From assembly GCA_017543725.1 (NCBI GenBank), contig JAFYFO010000369.1, positions 1 through 7,082 of the forward strand: a DNA stretch of 7,082 nucleotides, given 5' to 3'. The notes below the pieces were generated by a model. The model saw nothing but the letters and a program-made list of their open reading frames with translations, did no database searches and was not told where the DNA came from. Each line of letters begins with the position of its first letter. Position 1 is the first letter of the stretch. The stretch is from Eubacterium sp. GTDB taxonomy: Bacteria > Bacillota > Clostridia > Oscillospirales > Acutalibacteraceae. Made by a program: the position numbers and the translations under genes. Below are positions 1-5,275 of the stretch, piece by piece.

Positions 1-507
1 CATGAGTATTCAAGCGTTGAGGATATTTTAGCCCTTGCCGAAGAAAAAGGCGAAGCGCCCTTCATTATAATTTGCGATGAAATTGAAGACAGCCATAATC
101 TCGGCGCTATCATAAGAACCGCCGAGGCTTGCGGCGCTCACGGAATAATTATTCCGAAGAGGCGCAATGTCGGGCTTAATTTCATTGTTGCAAAAACAAG
201 TTGCGGAGCGCTTGAATATATGAAGGTTGCAAGAGTCGGCAACCTTGTTCAGACGATTGAAGAATTAAAAAAGAAAAATATCTGGGTTTACGCCGCGGAT
301 ATGGACGGTCAGCGCTGGGATAAAACCGATTTTTCGGGCGGAGTTGCGCTTGTTGTCGGCAGTGAGGGAAAAGGAGTCGGCAGACTTGTTAAGGAAAAAT
401 GCGATATAACCGTTTCTCTTCCGATGCTCGGCAAAGTTAATTCCCTCAACGCTTCCGTTGCGGCGGGAATTATTATGTATGAAATAGCAAGGCAAAGACT
501 AAAATAG
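1..507 (+). CDS. rlmB: 23S rRNA (guanosine-2'-O)-methyltransferase, RlmB/TrmH (SpoU) family, N-terminus missing
   Basis: The last 168 residues of a SPOUT-class RNA ribose methyltransferase; the 5' end lies before the window. All three SpoU motifs are visible. Motif 1 is around residues 26-45 of the fragment, with SHNLGAIIRTAEA containing the conserved Asn33 and Arg39. Motif 2 is GSEGKGV at 120-126. Motif 3 runs about 140-156, with NSLNAS. These form the trefoil-knot S-adenosylmethionine site, and the motif 1 Asn/Arg and motif 3 Asn/Ser are family catalytic or cofactor residues. Known RlmB proteins are about 245 residues, so roughly 75, the small substrate-binding domain, are cut off. E. coli RlmB methylates G2251 in the peptidyl-transferase P loop. 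The closely related tRNA methylase TrmH is the main alternative, but KTSCGALEY followed by a 'lkkkniWVYaa' stretch reads more like RlmB. The usual DPxN of motif 1 is DSHN here. No terminator follows, so readthrough into the downstream gene is possible. Confidence 0.9.
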   Translation, partial: HEYSSVEDILALAEEKGEAPFIIICDEIEDSHNLGAIIRTAEACGAHGIIIPKRRNVGLNFIVAKTSCGALEYMKVARVGNLVQTIEELKKKNIWVYAADMDGQRWDKTDFSGGVALVVGSEGKGVGRLVKEKCDITVSLPMLGKVNSLNASVAAGIIMYEIARQRLK

Positions 508-536
508 TTAACAGCGCATAATGCATAGTGCATAAT
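508..536 (+). promoter_or_regulatory. Candidate sigma-A promoter for the pseudo-ATPase gene
   Basis: TTAACA at 508-513 and CATAAT at 531-536 are separated by exactly 17 bases. Each matches five of six consensus positions (TTGACA, TATAAT). The -35 box begins at the base after the rlmB stop codon. Transcription would start near 543, at the beginning of the GC-rich hairpin. The -10 box lies inside a heptamer array, so the match could be partly fortuitous. Promoter assignment is inference. Confidence 0.4.
516..536 (+). repeat. Three tandem heptamers, GCATAAT type
   Basis: Three consecutive 7-bp units read GCATAAT (516-522), GCATAGT (523-529) and GCATAAT (530-536), differing at one position. This is seen directly. 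Together with the hairpin at 541-559 and the second heptamer array at 563-597 it gives the spacer the look of a dispersed intergenic repeat element. Confidence 0.75.
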
Positions 537-540
537 TATC

Positions 541-559
541 GGGTGCGGGCGCCCCGCCC
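541..559 (+). other. GC-rich imperfect hairpin
   Basis: A 19-base run of almost pure G/C in an otherwise AT-leaning spacer. It folds as GGGTG pairing with CGCCC (one G-T wobble), a C-C mismatch, then GG pairing with CC around a three-base GCG loop. No T-run follows, so it is not a normal intrinsic terminator on the + strand. It would sit at the very 5' end of a transcript started from the promoter at 508-536, where it might protect the mRNA or affect readthrough from rlmB. Function is inference. Confidence 0.5.
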
Positions 560-562
560 AAC

Positions 563-597
563 AACTCGAAACTCGAAACGCGAAACTCGAAACTTGG
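563..597 (+). repeat. Tandem heptamers, AACTCGA type
   Basis: Four units, AACTCGA (563-569), AACTCGA (570-576), AACGCGA (577-583) and AACTCGA (584-590), are followed by a decayed fifth, AACTTGG (591-597), which runs into the ribosome binding site. The period is 7 bp, the same as the array at 516-536, but the unit sequence differs. Seen directly in the sequence. Confidence 0.8.
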
Positions 598-600
598 AGA
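596..600 (+). promoter_or_regulatory. Ribosome binding site deciding the start at 606
   Basis: GGAGA lies five bases before ATG 606. The frame is open further upstream to a GTG at 528, but that GTG lies within the heptamer array, has no Shine-Dalgarno sequence, and would add 26 low-complexity Arg/Asn/Thr-rich residues encoded by the repeats. ATG 606 is therefore preferred. Confidence 0.75.
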
Positions 601-605
601 ATAAT

Positions 606-3002
606 ATGAGCGATAATTTATCAATTGATGAAATAATCAAAAAAGCGCAGGCGATTCGCGCCCAGGCTGAAGAGCAGGCAAAAAGCGCTGAGAAAAAACT
701 CGACGAACAGGCAAAAGCGGCTTCGGCTGAGATTGTTGTTGACGAAAAAGCGGTTGTTGACCGTGTTACAAGAGTTTTCAAGAGTATTCAAGAGGAGGAA
801 GAAATCAAGGAATTTGTTCCTTCAAAGTCAAAAGCAGCCAAGGTTAAAGCCGATATAACCGATGACGAAGGCGTTAAAATTGCTCCCGATTTTTCAAAAA
901 ACGAAAAGACTATTCCCGTCAGGCTCGGCGATAAACTTGATGAAACAAAGGTTGCAAATTTTAACGAAAGCGACGAAAAAACAAAACCTGTTGCAATTGT
1001 TTCAAGCCCAAATAAAAACAGCGAATCGGACCTTGAGGAAATCCCGACAATTGTTGCAAAAGAAAATCTTATAGACAGTTTTGATTCCTCCTCTTCCGAC
1101 GGATTTGAAGCCGAAATCGGCGACCAGTTAACCTTTGAGGGCTTTGATGATTCCGTTGAAGAAGTTCCGACAATTGATGAATCCGTTGCCGAGCAGATAC
1201 TTGAGGAAAGACGGCGCGAAAAGGTTGTTAAGTTCCGCCTTTTCGGTCCTGATGAAACGGATTTGAAACTCGGAAACAGCGAAGATGTCAAGCAGGAATA
1301 TATCGACAGAAACGAAACGGATTCCTTCCTGAAAAATCTTAAAGCAAGTGCAAAAGCGCAGAAAACGAGAACGCTTTTAACCCTTGTTGTTGAAGTTTTC
1401 CTCATTATGCTGACCTTGTTTAAAGACAGCGCCTATTTCCCCTCTTTTCTTTCAAATCATGCGGTTTATTTTTCCGCGGCGCTGATTCTTTTTATCGCGG
1501 CAATTGCAATTAATTTCAACAGCGTTGTTCACGGATTCAAAACAAAGGGCAAAATAAATTTTGACTTTGCGATAAACCTTGTTTGTATCGCAGTTTTAAT
1601 CCACACCGCAACTCTCATTTTCAACAACAGTTTATGGATTGATAACGGAATTCTTTTCGCCGCTTTCGGAACATTCGCACTGCTGATGAGTTCGCTGGGC
1701 AAAAACAAAATGCTTCAAAGGGCGATTGAAAACTTTGAATTTGTTTCATCTTCGGAATCAAGCCACGCGCTTGAATATATGACGAATAATATAGACGCTG
1801 AAATCATTTCAAGGGGTCTTGTTGAAGACGCAATGGTTATAACGAGCGTTAAAACGGATTTCCCCGACCACTTTGTTGAGATTTCATATAAAAACGAACC
1901 TGCCGACAAACTTGCAAAAACACTTCTTCCGATAGCGCTTATCTGCAACGCGATTCTTTTTGCGGCAGTCGGTTTTCTTGATAATTTCAACAGCGCTTTC
2001 AATATGCTTGTTTGCGGACTTTGCGCCTCGCTTCCCTGCTGTGCGCTCTATTTAACGAATTCCTCGCTTTGCGATGTTTCCTCCGCGCTTAAAAACTACG
2101 GCTCAAGGGTTTGCGGCTACGAGGGAGCGGCAATGGCGTACGGCGCAAACACAATGGTTATGGAAGCAAGCGACCTCTTTTCAAAAACAAGTTGCGAAAT
2201 GCACGGCTACAAACCTTTTGACGGCGCAAAAGTTGACGACGCAATTTTATACGCCGCGGCGGTTATGATTCAGACGAAAAGCCCGCTCAAATATGTTTTT
2301 GATGATATTATAATCGGAAAACAGGCGATTCTTCCTCGTGTTGAAAAAATAAGTTATGAGGATAAGCAGGGCACTTCCGCCTGGATATACGATAAAAAAG
2401 TTCTGGTCGGCAACCGAAAAATGATGAAAAATCACGGAATCCCCGTTCCGAGCGAAAACTTTGAGAATAAACACTCCATAAGGGGAAGAAAAGTTATTTA
2501 TCTTGCCGTTAATTCAAAACTTATGGCAATGTTTGTTGTCAGTTATTCGGCTGACCCCGATTTGAAAAGAGAACTCAAAAAACTTGAAAAAAGCGGAATA
2601 ACGATAATCGTTAAAAGCACCGACCCCTATCTCAACGAAAGTTTCCTTGCAAACCTTTTCGGGCTTCCTGCAGGATTTATAAGGGTTATGAATGTTTCCT
2701 CCGCTATGATTTATGATAAATATTCAAATATGCATGTTGAAAGTTCGCCCGCATATGTTGTTCACAACGGAACGGCGCTCGGCTTTGTTTCCGCAATGAG
2801 GGCAACCGAACTCATAATCAGCCAGAGAAAACTTATTAAGTTTTTATCCTTCTTCGGCGCGGCGCTCGGTTTCGGCGCGGTTGCGCTGCTCTCGCTTCTC
2901 GGAGCGTATAACCAACTTTCGGCAATATCGGTTATCCTCTTTCAGGCAATATGGAATCTCTTTGTTTTGCTTATTTCAAAAATGAGAGGAATAACTCTTT
3001 AA
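606..3002 (+). CDS. Degenerate P1B-type P-type ATPase-like membrane protein with long acidic N-terminal extension (likely pseudo-ATPase)
   Basis: 798 residues from ATG 606. No specific family name is recognised; the assignment is by motif order. Residues 8-45 are a charged, probably coiled-coil helix; about 46-250 are acidic and probably disordered. Hydrophobic helices lie near 255-272, 285-304, 320-340 and 346-364, then a ~72-residue soluble stretch where the actuator domain would be, helices 437-458 and 464-484, a ~250-residue soluble part, and helices 742-766 and 771-790. This is the P1B layout (MA, MB, M1-M6). Landmarks: LPCC (476-479) near the CPC metal motif, KSPL (558-561) for SEHPL, VLVGN (599-603), and STD (671-673) for TGD. 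The DKTGTLT site appears as EASDLFS (520-526), so the phosphorylated Asp seems replaced by Glu. TGE and GDGxND are absent. ATP-driven transport is unlikely; a sensor, scaffold or metal-binding role is conjecture. The frame is intact over 2.4 kb, so it is not a decaying pseudogene. The terminator at 3011-3047 follows. Confidence 0.6.
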   Translation: MSDNLSIDEIIKKAQAIRAQAEEQAKSAEKKLDEQAKAASAEIVVDEKAVVDRVTRVFKSIQEEEEIKEFVPSKSKAAKVKADITDDEGVKIAPDFSKNEKTIPVRLGDKLDETKVANFNESDEKTKPVAIVSSPNKNSESDLEEIPTIVAKENLIDSFDSSSSDGFEAEIGDQLTFEGFDDSVEEVPTIDESVAEQILEERRREKVVKFRLFGPDETDLKLGNSEDVKQEYIDRNETDSFLKNLKASAKAQKTRTLLTLVVEVFLIMLTLFKDSAYFPSFLSNHAVYFSAALILFIAAIAINFNSVVHGFKTKGKINFDFAINLVCIAVLIHTATLIFNNSLWIDNGILFAAFGTFALLMSSLGKNKMLQRAIENFEFVSSSESSHALEYMTNNIDAEIISRGLVEDAMVITSVKTDFPDHFVEISYKNEPADKLAKTLLPIALICNAILFAAVGFLDNFNSAFNMLVCGLCASLPCCALYLTNSSLCDVSSALKNYGSRVCGYEGAAMAYGANTMVMEASDLFSKTSCEMHGYKPFDGAKVDDAILYAAAVMIQTKSPLKYVFDDIIIGKQAILPRVEKISYEDKQGTSAWIYDKKVLVGNRKMMKNHGIPVPSENFENKHSIRGRKVIYLAVNSKLMAMFVVSYSADPDLKRELKKLEKSGITIIVKSTDPYLNESFLANLFGLPAGFIRVMNVSSAMIYDKYSNMHVESSPAYVVHNGTALGFVSAMRATELIISQRKLIKFLSFFGAALGFGAVALLSLLGAYNQLSAISVILFQAIWNLFVLLISKMRGITL

Positions 3003-3010
3003 AAGAAAAA

Positions 3011-3047
3011 AATAAACCCCTGCGAATTGCTGTTCGCAGGGTTTATT
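3011..3047. terminator. Bidirectional intrinsic terminator between convergent genes
   Basis: Arms 3011-3026 and 3033-3047 pair over 15 bp with one bulged C and a six-base loop (3027-3032). On the - strand it is followed by a T-rich run (complement of 3001-3010), a strong signal for the GH95 gene, whose stop codon ends at 3051. On the + strand it is followed by the weaker TTCTTT for the pseudo-ATPase gene, which ends at 3002. One hairpin appears to serve both. Confidence 0.9.
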
Positions 3048-3050
3048 CTT

Positions 3051-5147
3051 TCAGTATTCCTTTGTTATTTTTCCGTTTTCAAATTCAAGACTGAGCGTTT
3101 TGCCGCCGTAGAGTTTTATTCCTTTAACATAACCGCTCCAACTTTCTGGAATACATTTTCTTTTAAACATTTCTGCAATTCCCGCCGAAACGCCGAAGTT
3201 TCCGTCTATCTGGAAGGGCGGATGAGCGTCGAAAAGATTTGAATAACTTCCGCCTCTCTGGCTGATTTCCTTGGGAAGAGCGAAAACCGGGAAAAGTTGG
3301 TTTTCAATATGTTTCAGGGCGTTTTCGGGATTATCAAGCCTTGCCCAAAGGCAAACTTTCCAGCCGAGCGCCCAGCCCGTTCCGCCGAATCCGCGAACAT
3401 AGAGCGTCTTCCTTGCCGCCTCGCGGACTTCCTCGCTCTGCTCAACGGAGGAGGGATAAACGCAGTAAAGATGGCTGACATGCCTGTGGTGAACTTCTTT
3501 TTCATCATATGGCTTAACCCATTCATTGACTCTTCCGTCTTCTCCAATCGGGATTTCGGGGGTTTTAGGAGTTTCAAATCCGAATTCCCTGCAGTTTGCA
3601 AAGAATTCTTCAAGAATTCCGATATCCATGGTCGGCATATATGTAAGACAGCCTTTAACGCCGCCGTCAATAAATGTGTTTTCGGGTGAAGAACTCGGGC
3701 TGGTTACCATAACGCCGTCTTTTTCAACGAGAAAATCATTATAGAAATCAAGAACTTCCCTGAAACAGGGTTTCATCTCTTCAAACAGCGCTTCGTCCCC
3801 GGTGTAGCGGTAATGCTCAAAAACCTCATTGAGCATCCAGGGCAGCGAACTCTGCCAGTAGGCGTAACTTTCCGCGTGCGCCTTTCCGAGCGGATCGCCT
3901 GCGGGACGGGTCATTGCCCATATATCGCTGTTGTGATGAGCGCAGGAACCTGAGCAGTTATAATAATCTTTCGCGGTTTCCCTTCCCGTTTCAATCATAT
4001 GCTTAACCTGCTCAAAAAACGGTTCGAAACATTCCGAAAGATTGCATATATCGGTGCACCAATAGTTCATTTCGGTGTTGATATTTATTGTGTAGTTCGA
4101 AGACCACGGCGCTCTTAAATGCTCGTTGAAAACGCCCTGGAGATTGCTTGCCTGAGAGCCTTTTCTTGATGTTGCAACAGTCAGATATCTTCCGTACTGA
4201 AACAAAAGCGCAATCAGATTGTTGTCGTCATTATGATTCTGAAAATGCTTTATTCGCTTATCGGTCGGCAAATCCGCTCTCTCGCTTGTTAAGTCAAGTT
4301 CAACACGGCTGAACAGTTCGGAATAGTCGGCAATATGCTGAGCAAGGAGTTCTTTATAGGACTTTGCGTTTTCAAAATATGAAAGCGCTCTCGCCTTTGA
4401 ATCCGCTGTCGGCATTGATTTGAAATCAACAAAACTTGTTGCCATTGAAAGAAGAAGGGTTGCCTCGTTTTGCTCTTTGAAATAAACGAAATCCTTTCCG
4501 AACTCAGCGTTTCCGATAACGCGCAGCGCTCCGCAAAACTTCATTGCAGAGTTTCCGTAATCAATGGAAACTTCGCTGTGGTAATACGGCGGCATACAAA
4601 TCTCGGGAGCGCTTCCCTGCATAATCAGTGTTTTGTTTTCAACATATGAACTGTTTTCAAGTTGACTGCTGAATTTAACCTTGAAGGATATTTTTTCGCT
4701 GCTTTTTATGTTAATAACAATGAGCTGCGCGGGATAACTTGCAAAAACGCTCTGGCAAACAACATCATTTTCGGTTTTTGCCACTGCGTTTTCAAGATTG
4801 AGTTCTCTTTTATATCCGCTGTGAGTGTGAGCGCCCTCATATTCAATAATCAAATCGCCGAAGGGCAGATAGTTTGAACTCCAGACGCCGTGGAAATCCT
4901 CATTTGCAATTTTATTTGCCTTTTCGTGGTCGCCGTCAAAAATCGCCTGTCTGAGTTCTCCGAGATATTTAAAAGCGTCTTTTTTGTTGAAATCCGTCGG
5001 GCAGCCTGACCAGAGAGTGTCCTCATTAAGAGCAATTCTCTCTTTTTTCAGGTTTCCGAAAACCATTGCTCCGAGCCTTCCGTTTCCAACCGGAAGCGCT
5101 TCCTCCCATTTTTTTGCTTTTTTAGTATACCAAAGCCTGTTTTCCAT
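3051..5147 (-). CDS. Glycoside hydrolase family 95 (alpha-L-fucosidase or alpha-L-galactosidase), cytoplasmic
   Basis: 698 residues. The N-terminal beta-sandwich begins at once (LWYTKKAKKWEEALPVGNG, then LNEDTLWSG at 40-48). The catalytic (alpha/alpha)6 barrel follows, then a short C-terminal beta domain. Family hallmarks: NINTEMNYW (355-363), SPSSSPEN (483-490), HHRHVSHLY (553-561) and QIDGNFG (646-652). By comparison with Bifidobacterium AfcA (Asn421, Asn423, Glu566, Asp766), the catalytic set is Asn355, Asn357, Glu489 (general acid) and Asp648, all present. GH95 enzymes invert and remove terminal alpha-1,2-linked L-fucose, or L-galactose from xylan or xyloglucan side chains. Thr353 occupies the AfcA His419 position, which points to L-galactose. 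There is no signal peptide, and about 14 cysteines fit a reducing cytosol, so it probably acts on imported oligosaccharides. No transporter or sugar-catabolism gene is adjacent. MNYWC replaces the usual MNYWP. It is slightly shorter than typical members (about 750-800). Family confidence is high, substrate uncertain. Confidence 0.92.
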   Translation of the reverse strand: MENRLWYTKKAKKWEEALPVGNGRLGAMVFGNLKKERIALNEDTLWSGCPTDFNKKDAFKYLGELRQAIFDGDHEKANKIANEDFHGVWSSNYLPFGDLIIEYEGAHTHSGYKRELNLENAVAKTENDVVCQSVFASYPAQLIVINIKSSEKISFKVKFSSQLENSSYVENKTLIMQGSAPEICMPPYYHSEVSIDYGNSAMKFCGALRVIGNAEFGKDFVYFKEQNEATLLLSMATSFVDFKSMPTADSKARALSYFENAKSYKELLAQHIADYSELFSRVELDLTSERADLPTDKRIKHFQNHNDDNNLIALLFQYGRYLTVATSRKGSQASNLQGVFNEHLRAPWSSNYTININTEMNYWCTDICNLSECFEPFFEQVKHMIETGRETAKDYYNCSGSCAHHNSDIWAMTRPAGDPLGKAHAESYAYWQSSLPWMLNEVFEHYRYTGDEALFEEMKPCFREVLDFYNDFLVEKDGVMVTSPSSSPENTFIDGGVKGCLTYMPTMDIGILEEFFANCREFGFETPKTPEIPIGEDGRVNEWVKPYDEKEVHHRHVSHLYCVYPSSVEQSEEVREAARKTLYVRGFGGTGWALGWKVCLWARLDNPENALKHIENQLFPVFALPKEISQRGGSYSNLFDAHPPFQIDGNFGVSAGIAEMFKRKCIPESWSGYVKGIKLYGGKTLSLEFENGKITKEY

Positions 5148-5150
5148 TAT

Positions 5151-5160
5151 ATCACCGCCT
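5151..5160 (-). promoter_or_regulatory. Ribosome binding site of the GH95 gene
   Basis: On the - strand AGGCGGTGAT precedes ATG 5147, with seven bases between AGGCGG and the ATG. It matches AGGAGGTGAT at nine of ten positions and fixes the start. Confidence 0.85.
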
Positions 5161-5172
5161 TTTCACGCGCTA

Positions 5173-5201
5173 ATTATACTTTATATATTATATAAAGTAA
5201 A
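5173..5201 (-). promoter_or_regulatory. Sigma-A promoter of the GH95 gene
   Basis: On the - strand TTTACT (5196-5201) and a perfect TATAAT (5173-5178) are separated by exactly 17 bases. Transcription would start near 5166, giving a leader of about 19 nt that contains the ribosome binding site. The promoter lies downstream of the serS terminator, so GH95 appears to be an independent unit. No clear CcpA cre site was seen nearby. Confidence 0.75.
5177..5199. promoter_or_regulatory. 23-bp perfect palindrome in the GH95 promoter spacer, putative operator
   Basis: Two 11-base arms (left arm TACTTTATATA, 5177-5187; right arm 5189-5199) are perfect inverted repeats around one central base, T5188. 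The palindrome covers the whole -35/-10 spacer and clips both boxes. This is a classical repressor position, where binding would exclude RNA polymerase. The symmetry is seen directly; the operator role and the regulator are inference, and no regulator gene is in the window. Confidence 0.5.
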
Positions 5202-5221
5202 GGATTTTTTAACACATTAAT

Positions 5222-5261
5222 AAAAAAATGCCGCAGCCTTGATTTTTCTTTCGGCTGCGGC
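5222..5261 (-). terminator. Intrinsic terminator of serS
   Basis: Nine perfect G/C-rich pairs (GCCGCAGCC 5230-5238 with GGCTGCGGC 5253-5261) enclose a 14-base loop. On the - strand the hairpin is followed by seven T residues (complement of 5222-5228). It starts 14 bases past the serS stop codon and closes the serS transcript before the GH95 promoter. Confidence 0.93.
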
Positions 5262-5275
5262 TCATTTTTGCTCTT

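Noticed and set aside
191..205. 15-base sequence shared with about 2181-2195 (CAAAAACAAGTTGCG)
   Set aside because: Both copies encode Lys-Thr-Ser-Cys within unrelated proteins; coincidence from common codon choice is more likely than a functional repeat.
541..559. GC hairpin as the rlmB terminator
   Set aside because: No T-run follows on the + strand, and the stem has a mismatch and a wobble, so it does not meet the intrinsic terminator pattern.
528..605. GTG 528 as an upstream start for the 606-3002 gene
   Set aside because: It has no ribosome binding site, lies in the repeat array, and would encode repeat-derived Arg/Asn/Thr-rich residues. GGAGA with ATG 606 is a better start.
788..1405. 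A 205-codon open frame on the - strand
   Set aside because: It is antisense to the acidic N-terminal region of the pseudo-ATPase. Its Ser/Phe/Leu-rich product is what reversed Glu/Lys/Asp codons produce, and no ribosome binding site or domain is seen.
1528..1546. parS-like stretch with TGTTCACG followed by AAAACA
   Set aside because: The arms are not symmetric and the central ACGT is broken; it lies in coding sequence with no parS resemblance beyond short words.
3297..3689. A 130-codon open frame on the + strand
   Set aside because: It is antisense to conserved GH95 catalytic-domain sequence with no recognisable protein features.
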